Below, one piece after another: positions 46,544 to 58,000 of a stretch of DNA of 64,000 nucleotides. Numbering within the stretch: the stretch's first letter is position 1; each line of letters starts with the position of its first letter. Origin of the DNA: Halocatena pleomorpha (GTDB taxonomy: Archaea; Halobacteriota; Halobacteria; Halobacteriales; Haloarculaceae); contig NZ_RRCH01000028.1 in NCBI RefSeq assembly GCF_003862495.1, positions 62,001 through 126,000 of the forward strand, written 5' to 3'. A program made the position numbers and the translations under genes. The notes beneath the pieces were generated by a model. It ran no database searches and was not told where the DNA came from. It saw only the letters and a program-made list of their open reading frames with translations.

Positions 46544-48028
46544 TTACCGTCCTCCCGCTGGTGCTGTGCTCGTCTGCTGGGTTGCGGCGAGAACCGCTTC
46601 AATTCGATCAGCAGGTGCCACTTCGAATGCCGATACGCCATCGATGTAAGCAAGATTCCGCCGAAACTCCTCGAATTCGACGTAGCTGTCGTACGCTGTT
46701 TCAATAGTTTCTAGCCCACCACGTTCGAATAGTATCGTCGGCGTGAGAAACACGAGCACATGTTCGGAATGGCGGCGTACCGTTCTGACAGCCTCTCGAA
46801 CTTCTGTTCGGTGCGTGTCATCAGTGAGGAGGACAGTGATGACCGATCCGGAATTGCCACCAAGATAGGTTCGGACCGTCTCGAAAAGGGGGTCGTCCTG
46901 GATTTGTTGGACGTATCCCCTTGGCTCAGCCACGTATGGCAGTAGGGTCCGTCCGAACGACGAAGCATCAGTCCGTAGCGCAGCCGCCATCGAGCGCGTG
47001 TCAGGTAATCGCCGTGTGTGGTTCTCGTGGCGTGTTCGTAGTTGATTTGCTCCTGTCTGATCGGTTGGCTGTTCCCGATTATCCGTTGGATCGAGATCGT
47101 GAAGGATTGTCTCCACGTGAGTGTAGTGGCGCGTATTTGATTCCATTCCGAGTGCGGTCGTTACGCCGTTGTCACCGACGGTGTACAAGGAAAGAGGCTC
47201 GGTTTTCATTTGTGCATGGTCAGCGTACGTGAGCGCAACCTGCCGGAGACAGTCAAGTTTGGTTTCTCCCGTGGTGCCGGTCGCCATCGATAGGCGATGA
47301 TCAACGACGAGCGCGGTCGAAAGATCAATTTCGGCATGGAATTCGTGCACGTGAGGACTTCCGGTACGAGCTGTTGCCTTCCAATCGACTTGTCGAAGCG
47401 TGTCGCCTGGAAGATACTGCCGGGTCTCAGCTGGATCGAGACCGACACCACATTCGCCCGTTCTACGCTCTCCGAACATAGTCGGTGTGCTAGTCCCACT
47501 CACACCCACGTGCAGAGTTCGTGGTTGTCGCGGAACGACAGTGACAGTAGTTGATGGTCCCATCGACACCTGTGAGCGGAAGAGTCCTGCTCGATCGGTG
47601 AGCGTGACCATCGGCGAGGAGCATTCGAATTTCCCTGCGATCGGCCACCGAAGTGAGAACGTCGTTGTCGCAGTCTCTTTCTCATCCACGAGCGTCAGTC
47701 GATGTTCATCTGGGTCAAGACCAGTCGCTGTTACCGGTGGTTGCGGTTCGACTGTCACGGCAAGCGGTGTCGTTTCCGGCAGAGTCGCTCGTAGGGCGAC
47801 AGACGTCTCTTTGTCAGTTGTCACGTGCGAAGGGGTGATTGACTGGGTGAGCGTCAATTTGTCTGTCGCCGTCAACACATCGCGCATAAACCGATACTGA
47901 TGGACGAGAAGTGACGCAGCGATTCCGGTCGCACCGATGAGCAGCAACGGTTGGTTGAATAACCACGCTCCACAAGCAAGCAAACACCCAAGGATCACTC
48001 CTGATTTGTATCTTTGCTTCACTTCCAT
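46544..48028 (-). CDS. DUF58-domain (vWA-like) membrane protein
   Basis: Protein of 494 residues. Two membrane helices lie at the N terminus (SGVILGCLLACGAWLFN; LLLIGATGIAASLLVHQY). A beta-rich domain follows (about 55-190), and then the DUF58 core with ETRQYLPGDTLRQVDWKATARTG (residues about 203-225). That is the family's signature, followed by a vWA-like fold (ALVVDHRLSMATGTTGETKLD). DUF58 proteins are the usual substrates or partners of MoxR ATPases. It is the first gene of a three-gene operon. Confidence 0.92.
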   Translation of the reverse strand: MEVKQRYKSGVILGCLLACGAWLFNQPLLLIGATGIAASLLVHQYRFMRDVLTATDKLTLTQSITPSHVTTDKETSVALRATLPETTPLAVTVEPQPPVTATGLDPDEHRLTLVDEKETATTTFSLRWPIAGKFECSSPMVTLTDRAGLFRSQVSMGPSTTVTVVPRQPRTLHVGVSGTSTPTMFGERRTGECGVGLDPAETRQYLPGDTLRQVDWKATARTGSPHVHEFHAEIDLSTALVVDHRLSMATGTTGETKLDCLRQVALTYADHAQMKTEPLSLYTVGDNGVTTALGMESNTRHYTHVETILHDLDPTDNREQPTDQTGANQLRTRHENHTRRLPDTRSMAAALRTDASSFGRTLLPYVAEPRGYVQQIQDDPLFETVRTYLGGNSGSVITVLLTDDTHRTEVREAVRTVRRHSEHVLVFLTPTILFERGGLETIETAYDSYVEFEEFRRNLAYIDGVSAFEVAPADRIEAVLAATQQTSTAPAGGR

Positions 48029-48202
48029 GGTATTGACGACTATCTTCTAACCAATTTAATGTATTGTCTTAAGTTTGAAAATTCCTCTCCAGCTTTTAAC
48101 TCGTTCAGCGATCTTTGGATTGAAAAAATCCACACTAATCATAGGCGTGGTTCTCTGCAAATATTATGAAAAATAATATAATGAATCGTACAAATAAGAA
48201 AG

Positions 48203-50338
48203 ATGTTTTTAGGAAGGGGAAGAGACGATATAATTGTGACACAGTCCGTTGCCTCTATGTCTCTCCTCGTTTTTCTCCTCGTAGCGACGATACTGCCCGT
48301 TTCAGTCGTGGCGCTGTCGCCGGCCGATACATCGACCATCAACTCGACGGAGAAGATAGAATCGACACCACTTGCGCGAAACAATTCCACGATACAGCAG
48401 GAAAATCCCGATGCTATCCAGTCGAATGGCGACCTTTCGAGCCTTCAAAAATGGCTGGCCAGTCGGCTCTCATCACGACTCACTGGAAGTACTATCAAAC
48501 TTGAGAAAGGACAATACGAGAAAGCCCATTCGGTGTTAGGAAATCGGTACGACGACCTGCTGAGCAAATACGTCGATGTGTCAGAGAACACGGACGGAAC
48601 GCACGACGACAAGCTGGCAAAAACTCTGAAAAATACGCAGCAGAGCCAGCGAACATACGTTTCGAAGGCTCAGCGGTATCGGAAGCTCCATGATCGTTAT
48701 CAGCGGGCGAAACAGCACGGAAACGATAAAAGAGCTCGTCGGATCGCTCACGAACTCGATCGCTTAGCAAAAGGGATCAACCGATCGAGCGGCAACGTAA
48801 CGACGGACTACAATCAACTCTCGGACAGCACAAACGTCAGCACTGTTAGCGAAAAACGACGAATTCAGAATATCACACGAAATATCTCCCAGCAACAGGC
48901 CTCAGTACGTGAAAAAGAGTTTGATCATACGAACTTGACGGTGTCTCTCGATTCACACGAGGCATCGTTTCTCGATCCGATTCAACTCACCGGTCGACTC
49001 ACCGATGAGAACGGAACTGGGATAGAAAATCAGTCGATTAGGCTACAACTGGGTGGAAATCGATCGAAACGTGTCTCGAATCGAACGGACGAGAGCGGTA
49101 ATTTTACGCTCACTGCTCGACCGTCCGTCTTGACACTCGGTTCCCATGCTCTGCGCATCGAATATGCTCCACAAAATAGTTCGATCTATCTTGGATCGAA
49201 TACAACGGTCTCGGTGAACATCTCTCAGGATTCGGGGACGATTTCGATTTCCGATCGCACCAAATGGACACGATACAACCATACAACGTCGGTGTCCGGG
49301 CACGTTCGTGCGGAGGGAATCGTCGCACGCGACGTACCGGTCGCCGTTTATATCGGTGATGAACGACTCGGGACGACACGCACTGCGCCGAACGGTTCAT
49401 TTTCCGTTGCCCCACCGCTCCCAGCTAATGTGTCCGCGGGGAAACACCAACTCCATATCGCATTCCCGTTCAGCAACCGAGCGCTCACCGCTAAAAATGC
49501 GACGGCACCTATCACCGTTGCCGCTACTCCGACAGAGCTCACGCTTACGGAAACGACCGGCGGAACGCAAAACGCAAGCCTCTCCGGCCGACTCCGAACC
49601 CGGGATGGCACATCGCTCCCAAACCAGCCAATTTTCTTCTTCGCTAACGGAACGAAGGTCGCCTCTGCACAAACGGACAAAAATGGAACGTATCGTGTCT
49701 CATTCGACAACCCATCACGTGCCGTCTCTGAAGACGGTAAGATGACCCTCGTAGCGCGGTTCAACGGTCATAAAAAGAGCGTGAAATCAGCCCGTGCATC
49801 AACCGTGATCACGGTCGATGTCCACGATACTGGCCTCTTGAGTCAGAAATTGCGCAAGTGGCTGCTAGGGATTGGCGCAATTACGCTCACCATGCTCGGC
49901 GGATTTTTCCTCTGGCGCTCGAATACCCGGGGCGGCAACGATACGGATGAATATACTCAAGCGAGTACCGACGGTGTTGTGACGACGGTTTCTGACGAGT
50001 CCGTCGATGCATTATCGTCACCGACTGCGCCGATATTTCTTGATCGCGCCCGTTCGGCACTCGATGCTGGTGAGTTCGAAACTGCCATTAAGATGGGGTA
50101 TGCAGCGACACGAGACCGGTTCGGCGGAGTGGTTCCCGAGACCGCGTCTACTCATTGGGAATTCTATAACGCGTGCCGGGAAGCCAAACTCACAGACGAA
50201 ACGCTCGCGACGATCGGAGACGTTACTGAACTGTACGAGAAAGCCGCATTCGCTGCGGAGCAGGTAAGTGGCGGAACCGCGACGACCGCCATTGGTGCCG
50301 TCAGTTCGTTGGTCGACGATGAACAAGAGCCAGACTAG
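48203..50338 (+). CDS. secreted Ig-like/DUF4129 membrane protein of the MoxR cluster
   Basis: Protein of 711 residues. A signal peptide with a hydrophobic core at about 19-38 is followed by a Lys/Arg/Gln-rich region that looks coiled-coil (about 95-230). Two or three Ig-like or carboxypeptidase-regulatory-like domains come next, rich in N-glycosylation sequons (SLDSHEASFLDPIQLTGRLTD; SVSGHVRAEGIVARDVPVAV; NASLSGRLRTRDGTSLPNQP). A membrane helix lies at about 552-572, then a cytoplasmic DUF4129-like tail (FLDRARSALDAGEFETAIKMGYAATRDRF). DUF4129 proteins normally complete the MoxR/DUF58 set. It is divergent from the DUF58 operon, separated by 174 bp that include both promoters. Confidence 0.82.
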   Translation: MFLGRGRDDIIVTQSVASMSLLVFLLVATILPVSVVALSPADTSTINSTEKIESTPLARNNSTIQQENPDAIQSNGDLSSLQKWLASRLSSRLTGSTIKLEKGQYEKAHSVLGNRYDDLLSKYVDVSENTDGTHDDKLAKTLKNTQQSQRTYVSKAQRYRKLHDRYQRAKQHGNDKRARRIAHELDRLAKGINRSSGNVTTDYNQLSDSTNVSTVSEKRRIQNITRNISQQQASVREKEFDHTNLTVSLDSHEASFLDPIQLTGRLTDENGTGIENQSIRLQLGGNRSKRVSNRTDESGNFTLTARPSVLTLGSHALRIEYAPQNSSIYLGSNTTVSVNISQDSGTISISDRTKWTRYNHTTSVSGHVRAEGIVARDVPVAVYIGDERLGTTRTAPNGSFSVAPPLPANVSAGKHQLHIAFPFSNRALTAKNATAPITVAATPTELTLTETTGGTQNASLSGRLRTRDGTSLPNQPIFFFANGTKVASAQTDKNGTYRVSFDNPSRAVSEDGKMTLVARFNGHKKSVKSARASTVITVDVHDTGLLSQKLRKWLLGIGAITLTMLGGFFLWRSNTRGGNDTDEYTQASTDGVVTTVSDESVDALSSPTAPIFLDRARSALDAGEFETAIKMGYAATRDRFGGVVPETASTHWEFYNACREAKLTDETLATIGDVTELYEKAAFAAEQVSGGTATTAIGAVSSLVDDEQEPD

Positions 50339-50462
50339 TCGTTTCTACACCTGGTGTTCGTCTGTCCTTCAGTTTGGAGCCGAGGGTGGAAACTCGGCAG
50401 AAGAACCAACCACTGACGTTTTAACATCACCCACAGTTAATTGTACAATTATACAAAAGGTA

Positions 50463-53400
50463 TCAATTCGTGACCCGTCGTTGCCCAGTACTCTGCTGTA
50501 ACGCAGTGGGGTCCGCCGTGAGAAACGGAAGAACCGCGAGCGATACGCTTAGACACGAGAGCAAGAGTGACCCACCGATCGTTCCGAGGAGCACGACGGA
50601 ATTCGTTGACACCGACAACTGGATACCAAAAATCGTTAGCAAGCCAGTGATCGACACAGCGTACATGATTCCGAGTGCACAGAGAGTCGCGATGATCGAT
50701 GCAGGGAGCGATATGCGAACCACATCGCTGAGCAGGATCTTCAGCAGTTGCCATTGAGTAGCACCAGTAGCACGGTAAATCCCGATTGCACGTCGACGAG
50801 CATGGACCCCTTGAGCAAAGGTCGCCGTCGTGCTGCCGATCGTTGTTAATCCGGCAAGCACCATCATCCCCCCAATGAGTACTTGGAAATTTCCAAAGAT
50901 GACTTCGACGGCTTGTCCAAGACCACTGCCGCTCGAAAAGCTGGCGTTCTGTTGGAGTGTTGTTCCGAGTTGTGCATCATCCGTTACCGTGTAGGTGTCT
51001 GTCGCCAGGACAGTATCGTTAGAGATGACTTTGACCGTGTACCGTCCCGGAGGAATCCGGTTCGAAGAATTGCCGTCATCGAGTGGGATCGTTGCTTTGC
51101 TTACATTGTACGCAGGGAACGTCTGTGTCCGCTCTCGTGTCTTGAATGGAGTGACGACTGACATGTTGCGCGTGAGCTGTTTTCCCCAGGGATTGGTGGT
51201 TCGGATTTTGGCTTTCGGTTTCGTATAGACGTTTCCAGTCTCCGGTTCAAGATCGATGTCCGCGATTAACCGTCGTGAGGCGTCCTGTTCGATCTGAATC
51301 TGTCGGGTTATCGTTCGTTTCCCTTTCCGTGCCGTTAGTTCGTACGTACCGGACGTTTCCGGGAGTGTTACTAGCGCGAATCCTTCTTCGTTTGTTGTTT
51401 TTGTCGCATTCCCGATCGTGATCGTCGCGTCCGAGACGTTCTCCTCAGTGATTGTGTGGACCGCGACGCCGATCTTCGCGCCCGGTGGTGCCTGCTGTGG
51501 AGTAATCGGAAGGACGAGCGGCGGTTTCCGATACACCTGAACCGGTTGTGAGTGTGGTCCGACGGTCAACGTGTAGTTACCCGATCGGGGAACACTCATG
51601 TTCGCGTGAACGGTCGTTTTACCGCCTGATGGGAGCGTCACTGATTTCCGCGTCGTATCTCCACCAAGAGACGCCGTTATCGTCCGGGCTTGTTTCGACG
51701 CACCGATGTTCTGGACGCCGATAGTGACGGGAATTTGTTGATTGATAGCCGCTGCCCGAGGTGCGGACACACTGGTAACGACTACGTCCCTGGTTCGGCT
51801 TCCCTTCTGATTCTTCGCACCGATCTTCGGTGTGCCACCAGACGTTCGAATGAATTGGACTGTTCCCGGTTTCGTCGAGAGCGTATGGGCAGTCGCAAGC
51901 GGAAACACGAGTTGATCGTCTAGCATTCCTGGCGCGCGATACACACCGACCACGGTCACTCGTGCGACTGCTGGCGACGTACTCCCGCCTACGAGCATCG
52001 TCTCCCCGGTTGTAATGTCCAACGTCCGAGCGAGATCGTGCCCGACAACTGCCTGTGAGGGAGATTCAGGTGGATGTCCCTCTATTAAATGCGCATCCGA
52101 AACGCCAGCGAATGCAGAGTAGTTCGCCCCCCTTGTCAGGTAGGGTTTTCCGTCGGCAACTTGCGCGACGATAATTTCGGGGCTGGCTTTGATCCCCTGA
52201 TTCCGGAGCGGTATCGCATACTGGCTATCGATGCGACTCGCCATCGGATATGGTGCTTCGGGTTCCGTGACGGTTCCCGTCGACGTGGTCGCTAACGGAG
52301 CGAGCACGCCTGCCAGCGATCCGGAAAGGATAATGATAAGAGCAAAGACCGTCAGTGTCGTTGCAGTGGGAATTACCGATCGCCACGGTAGTAATCGGGG
52401 ATGAACGCGAATACCAAATTTCGATGTTCGTTTCGTGGGTGTGGTGGATCTACCGTTGGGCCGATTCAACCGTGAAGGGGGCTGTGTCACTGTCGACCAG
52501 GCGGCGAGGGCACCTGCGAGCGTGCCGATACCGACGATACAACAACCAATCATTAGAAAAATACGAGCAACCGCCGGTGTAACGGTCGGATCAAGTGAGA
52601 GCGACACCCCGAGAAAAATCGCTATTTTCACGATTGCCCGTATCGCGACGAACCCGAGCACAACTCCCAGAACGAACCCGACAAGAGCCAAGATACCGGA
52701 CCGAAGCGAAAAGATACCAACGAGACGGCGGGCTGTGCCGCCGGTTGACCGAATGACGGCGATCGATTTGCGTCGATCCCGGACGCTCATCTTCGTCATG
52801 CTATAGAGCACGACGAGAATGATAACGCTCGCAGCGATCGTCGCGGCAAAGAGGACGTGAAGGACTTGTTGCATTCCGCGTAAAAAGTACATGGACAGCG
52901 ATGGTGCGACGATTCCTCCCTGTGAGAGTTGTTGTCCGCGCTCGGTCGACCCGTTCGGACGAACTACGAGTGCACCCGTTGCACCGAACGTCTGAACGGT
53001 GGATGGAGACGCGACATACCACGCGTGGGGGAAAATGGAATCGTCTGTCTCATATGGGACAACACGAACGGACACCTGCGATCCGGTTTTAGTTTGCAAT
53101 CGTTGGCGAGACGGGGTTGAAACGTCTCCTCGAATACCATTGGTTGGTGGTGTTGGAATGGTTGCATTCCGCCACGGAACTGAGTGGCCAGACAGTTCTG
53201 GCGGCGTGTTTGTGGGTACACCAACCATCGTGTGGCTTTTCCCGTGGTATTGAACGGTCGAAACGGGGAAGACGAGATCGTTCTCGGTCGCGTTCTGACG
53301 AGCACTTGTGGTTGAATTGTACTGGTGGACGACCATTGAACTACTATCACTCCCGGCGATAGCAGCGGTCTGCGTACTCGCTGCGGACAACAACAGCGCT

Positions 53401-53495
53401 GCCCCAATAAGAAACGCGACAGTGGCGGCGATGATGAGTACCGTCAGCTGATCGCGCCGTGACCATCGGGTGAGGAGTGCACGTGTGTAGCTCAT
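50463..53495 (-). CDS. giant FtsX-like ABC permease with CARDB/Ig-like extracellular domains, copy 1
   Basis: Protein of 1010 residues. The N terminus has a short cytoplasmic stretch (LLTRWSRRDQL) and a first membrane helix (18-40). A MacB-like extracellular region follows, then three membrane helices with the FtsX motif (KMSVRDRRKSIAVIRSTGGTARRL, near 230-255). A further helix lies near 370-395. A second extracellular region includes a MacB-like part (VARVTVVGVYRAPGMLDDQ), a CARDB-like domain (QIPVTIGVQNIGASKQARTI) and an Ig-like domain (SDATITIGNATKTTNEEGFA). The C-terminal FtsX domain has ATFAQGVHARRRAIGIYRATGA and three helices. Such permeases need an ATPase; none is adjacent. The gene is divergent from a close paralogue at 55023. 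Confidence 0.88.
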   Translation of the reverse strand: MSYTRALLTRWSRRDQLTVLIIAATVAFLIGAALLLSAASTQTAAIAGSDSSSMVVHQYNSTTSARQNATENDLVFPVSTVQYHGKSHTMVGVPTNTPPELSGHSVPWRNATIPTPPTNGIRGDVSTPSRQRLQTKTGSQVSVRVVPYETDDSIFPHAWYVASPSTVQTFGATGALVVRPNGSTERGQQLSQGGIVAPSLSMYFLRGMQQVLHVLFAATIAASVIILVVLYSMTKMSVRDRRKSIAVIRSTGGTARRLVGIFSLRSGILALVGFVLGVVLGFVAIRAIVKIAIFLGVSLSLDPTVTPAVARIFLMIGCCIVGIGTLAGALAAWSTVTQPPSRLNRPNGRSTTPTKRTSKFGIRVHPRLLPWRSVIPTATTLTVFALIIILSGSLAGVLAPLATTSTGTVTEPEAPYPMASRIDSQYAIPLRNQGIKASPEIIVAQVADGKPYLTRGANYSAFAGVSDAHLIEGHPPESPSQAVVGHDLARTLDITTGETMLVGGSTSPAVARVTVVGVYRAPGMLDDQLVFPLATAHTLSTKPGTVQFIRTSGGTPKIGAKNQKGSRTRDVVVTSVSAPRAAAINQQIPVTIGVQNIGASKQARTITASLGGDTTRKSVTLPSGGKTTVHANMSVPRSGNYTLTVGPHSQPVQVYRKPPLVLPITPQQAPPGAKIGVAVHTITEENVSDATITIGNATKTTNEEGFALVTLPETSGTYELTARKGKRTITRQIQIEQDASRRLIADIDLEPETGNVYTKPKAKIRTTNPWGKQLTRNMSVVTPFKTRERTQTFPAYNVSKATIPLDDGNSSNRIPPGRYTVKVISNDTVLATDTYTVTDDAQLGTTLQQNASFSSGSGLGQAVEVIFGNFQVLIGGMMVLAGLTTIGSTTATFAQGVHARRRAIGIYRATGATQWQLLKILLSDVVRISLPASIIATLCALGIMYAVSITGLLTIFGIQLSVSTNSVVLLGTIGGSLLLSCLSVSLAVLPFLTADPTALQQSTGQRRVTN

Positions 53496-53936
53496 ATTTT
53501 AATTATATCGTAAATTCGTAGAGGGCTATTGATCATATAATCTGCTCACAAATCACAAACCGATAGTACACAATTGTTATATGCTCCCTTGAGGTATTTG
53601 CAGGATACTTCCGTTAGTTAATCGTGCCCTACCGTAAATCAGGATTAACAACGAATCGAGTCTACCGAAATATAAACTTAGTATCTGAGTATCTATCATG
53701 ATTTGGATATCATTAAACACAGAAAAGTTCCTATCAGGTTCCCTTGAGAAATCTAATAGCGTCTGTTGCATTCAAAACGCTTTAACATCCTCTATATGAC
53801 GTTTGTCGTAGGATTTCTTCCATCAACACCAACTATATATCAGAGTAATACCATATAATACACAAATTTCAAGATAGTAGGAACAACACCCATGTTATCG
53901 GAGACTTTTTATTATTACAGCCCCCACCAGAAACAA
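53496..53936. other. AT-rich divergent intergenic region between the two giant permease gene sets
   Basis: About 440 bases, strongly AT-rich. It should hold the promoters of the minus-strand permease and the plus-strand DUF1616 gene. No small gene is supported. Confidence 0.4.
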
Positions 53937-55013
53937 ATGCCTCGTGATGTCGACCTAACGCTTCTTCTTCCTCGACCTGTCCGCACCCTTCCCGCGGATT
54001 TAGCCGCAAACTGTCTTCTCGTTCTTCTCACACTCGCTGTTGTATTGATCCCCGGTCTCGACGCGACCCCTATCCGGGCTCTCGTCGGATTCGCGTTTGT
54101 TTTGTTCCCCTCGGGCTACGCTTTCATCGCCACGCTTTTTCCGGAGGCTGGAGGCGCCTCGGTGGAGACGAGCGAAGGGGGGAAGCGGGACGAATCCAAG
54201 CAATCCTCATGGTTCGACACTGGGATCGACGGTCTTGAACGTGTTGCCCTCTCCTTCGGGACGAGCATCGCGATCGTCCCGCTCATCGGATTGCTACTTG
54301 ACTTTACCCCGTGGGGGATTCGACTCGTTCCCGTTCTGCTGAGCCTCAGCGCGTTCACATTGTGCATGACCGCCGCTGGGGCCGTTCGACGAAACCAACT
54401 TCCCAAAGAAGAACGGTTTTCTGTCCCCTACCGGCGTTGGTTCGGCCGTGCGTGGGGCGAACTATTCGAATCGAATACCCGGGCCGATGCCGTGCTGAGC
54501 GCCGTTCTCATTCTAAGCATTCTTCTCGCTACGGCGAGCGCAACATACGCCATCGCAGCTTCAAAACAAGGCGAATCGTTCAGTGAGTTCTACGTACTGA
54601 CGAAGAACGACGATGGGAAATTGGTCGCCAGTAACTACCCGAAGGACTTCAGTAAGGGAGAAAGTAAATCCGTCATCGTCGGCATCGAGAACCACGAACG
54701 CGACCGAGAGGACTACTCGGTCGTCGTGCTGTTACAGAACGTGACGATGACGGATAATTCGACGGTGGTCAATGACCAGCAGCGGCTTCAACGATTCCAG
54801 ACCACCCTTGGGCAAAACAAGACGTGGCGAACAACACATAAAATAACGCCACGGATGACGGGTGAGCGACTTCGTGTGCTCTACCTGTTGTACAAAGACG
54901 GCGTTCCCGCGAATCCGATCGCGGATAACGCCTATCGGGAAGCGCATCTCTGGGTCAACGTGACTGCAGGTCACGGAACCACACCCCCGAAACGGCTGGT
55001 GCCGTCGCAGTGA
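53937..55013 (+). CDS. DUF1616-domain membrane protein
   Basis: Protein of about 358 residues with about five membrane segments in its first 200 residues (LAANCLLVLLTLAVVLIPGL; LVGFAFVLFPSGYAFIATLF; GTSIAIVPLIGLLLDFTP and others). The family's LFPSGYAFIATLFP motif is in the second segment, and the C-terminal extracellular domain carries N-glycosylation sequons (SKSVIVGIENHERDREDYSV). DUF1616 proteins cluster with surface glycosylation and permease genes in haloarchaea. The ATG at 53937 (PRDVDLTLLLPRPV) is preferred; an in-frame ATG at 53892 lengthens it by 15 residues. The next permease gene starts 9 bp after the stop. Confidence 0.88.
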   Translation: MPRDVDLTLLLPRPVRTLPADLAANCLLVLLTLAVVLIPGLDATPIRALVGFAFVLFPSGYAFIATLFPEAGGASVETSEGGKRDESKQSSWFDTGIDGLERVALSFGTSIAIVPLIGLLLDFTPWGIRLVPVLLSLSAFTLCMTAAGAVRRNQLPKEERFSVPYRRWFGRAWGELFESNTRADAVLSAVLILSILLATASATYAIAASKQGESFSEFYVLTKNDDGKLVASNYPKDFSKGESKSVIVGIENHERDREDYSVVVLLQNVTMTDNSTVVNDQQRLQRFQTTLGQNKTWRTTHKITPRMTGERLRVLYLLYKDGVPANPIADNAYREAHLWVNVTAGHGTTPPKRLVPSQ

Positions 55014-55022
55014 GGTGGTTCC

Positions 55023-58000
55023 GTGGGGTATCGACGCACTCTGTTGACGCGGTGGTCACGCCGCGACAAACTGGCAATTCTTGTTATCGCGGTGACGATT
55101 GCATTTCTGACAGGAACGGCCCTTGTTGTTGCCGCGGTGAGTACACAAACCACGAGTATCGCACAGGAGTACGGTACGGATGGAACCGCCGCTCACTACG
55201 ATTCTGTCGCTCGTGCGCACGAGGCGGCGGGTGTGAACGCGCTTGTCGTCCCGATGGCGACGGTGGAGCTACCGAGTGGCGAAACGCGATACGTCGCCGG
55301 TATTTCGAACCGGCAGGCGTCCGATTTTGAAACCGACTCTGGGGTATCACTGCCGCCACCACCGTCATCAGGGGTGACGAGTGGAACGAGACGGACTCAG
55401 GGCCAGCAACGACTGAACGGAAATCAGCAAAGCCTTACTGTCTCCGTTACGCCAAGACCGTCTTCTCAGCAACTGATTCCGTCCGATTGGTACGTCGCTC
55501 ATCCAAAAACGGTTACGAAACTCGGTGCGTCTGGGGCGTACGTCATCCACCCCGCTACTTCGAGAACTGGGCCAAACGAAGGCAGCGTTGGAATTCCATC
55601 CCGTGGCGTCGCGCTCCGCTCTGCACTAGCGTTTTTTGTTGCAAGTACGCGACAACTCCTTTCGCTCCTGACGCTGACCGCAGTCGGCGGTACCACTCTC
55701 GTCGGCGTGACCATCTACAGCGTAATGAAGATGAACGTCCGGGACCGTCGCCAATCGATTCGGATCCTCCGCTCGACTGGCTGTCGACCGCGAACTGTCC
55801 TCTCGTTGTTTGCGTTGCGTGCAGGCTTGCTTACCCTAGTTGGCATCGGTGCGGGCTATTCACTCGGCGTTATTCTTCCTAATGTTGCTGTCAACGCTGC
55901 TGTCTCGCTCGGCCTCCCAACATCGCTGTCGATACACGTCACTGGAGCGGTTCTCACGGTGTTAGGCCCCCTATATGTGGGGACGATGCTCGTCGCACTC
56001 CTTGCGGGGGGGGCCGCCGTGTGGCCGACTGTCAGTTTACCACCAGCACTCATCACGGGTGTGTTCGAATCACGACAAACGCGGAAGCCCTCGACAAACC
56101 GACTTTGGCGAGTCTTCAGGTTGCGACTGCTCGACTGGCGGGCGCTCGCTCCGAGTATGGCGACCCTGACGGTGTTCGTCACCGTCGTCCTTCTTATGGC
56201 ATCGATTCTCGGTGTCGTAGCACCACTCATCAGTGCAGAGGGAACGACAATTACGGAACCTGAGGCTCCACATCCCATGGCAAGCAACGTTCCACAACAG
56301 TACGCCGATGCGCTTCGCTCTCAGGGTGTGCCAGCAAGTGCAGAGATGATCGTCTTTGCCGTCCGGAACGGCCACCCTATCGTCGTTCGTGCGGCTAACT
56401 ACTCCGCCTACACGACCGTTTCGAACGTCACTATCGAGAACGGTCGCCGCCCCCAGTCGGTCGATGAAGCCGTTATTGGCAGTGGCCTCGCACGCACCTT
56501 AGGAGTCAAAACAGGGGATCGAATCACACTTGGTGGGAGCACACACCCTGGTATCGCAATGGTGCGTGTCGTCGGTACCTACTCAGCGTCCGGTGTTGAA
56601 GACGACCAACTCCTTGTATCGCTCCCCGTCGGACGCCATCTCCTCGGAAAGACCGAAACAACCGTCCAGATGATACGGACGGCACGGAAGTTCCAAGACG
56701 ACACATCTTCGTCGGCGGTGGAGGTCATCAATCTCTCTGTCCCCGACCGCGTACACCCGAATTCGAGCGTTCCGATACGGGCACGGCTTCGAAATTTCGG
56801 TTCCGAGAGGACAACACGCGAGGTTTCTTTTACACTCGGAAACGCCTCGAAATCCATCTCTCCGACCCTCGAACCGAATTCACAGCGGTCAGTCACCGTT
56901 TGGTTGCCTACACCGCCGTCCGGACGAGGAACGCTTCGCGTGGGCGAGTTCACGAAGTCTATCACCGTCATGTCCCCAGATTCGATTCAGGTCAGTGGCA
57001 TTCCGAAGAGAGCGCCGCCGAACACCGCTCCGCGGGTCTCAGTCTCGACAGTGAACGGAACGCCGGTAGCAAACGCGACGATTCGGCTTTCAAACACCAC
57101 GGTTCGAACTGCCTCTGACGGCACGGCACGACTTCCACTCACCTCGACAGGAAGGTTTACGGTTCGAACGATGACCCGAAATCGGACTGTCACGCAGACG
57201 ATACATGTTTCTCGAACGGCACAACGGACGATGAACGGTGGGATTCAGATTCATCCAGAAAATCCGAGCATCCTCTCACAAACCGAGGCTCACGTCCGTT
57301 TGTCGAATCCGTGGAACCAAACCCTCACTCGTCAGATTCGCTTGGCCGGCGACACTCCCTCTCAGGAACGAACCGTCTCTCTCCCGCCCGGGAAAGCGAA
57401 GACCGAAGTCTTTCATATCGGCGAACAATCGCCTGGCTCCTACTCGATTCAGGTGATATCCGATGGAAACCGACTGTCATCGGATTCGTACACGGTTCGG
57501 GGGGATGAGCGACTCATCGCGGCGTATTCGAACGATGGCCAGTCCACTGCCGGAACCGGAATCGGCCGTGCGATACGGAGTGCGTTTGGAAACCTTCAGC
57601 TGGTGTTCGCCGTCTTTCTCCTACTCGCGGCCGTCATGACCATCGGGAGCACGACAGCGGTCTTCGCGCAGGCCGTTCAGGCGCGGCAACAAGCCATCGG
57701 TGTCTATCGAGCGACGGGTGTCCCGCCGATCCGTCTACTTCGCCTCATCGCCATGGATGCACTCACCATCGGTTGTATCGCCGTTGGCGGTGCGTTGTTC
57801 CTTGGAACTGCCGTCATCGTTTCCCTCGCTCGACTAGACTACCTCGTCGCCTTCGGGATTCGCATCTCACCGACCCTCACGCCGAGTTTCGTGTTCGGTG
57901 CCGTTGCCGGCGGATTCACGATAATCCTCTTGAGTGTGGGTCTCGTCGCCGGGGCGTTCCTGCTTCGTTCACCTGCCGAACTGGTCAGTAACCGAAGTGT

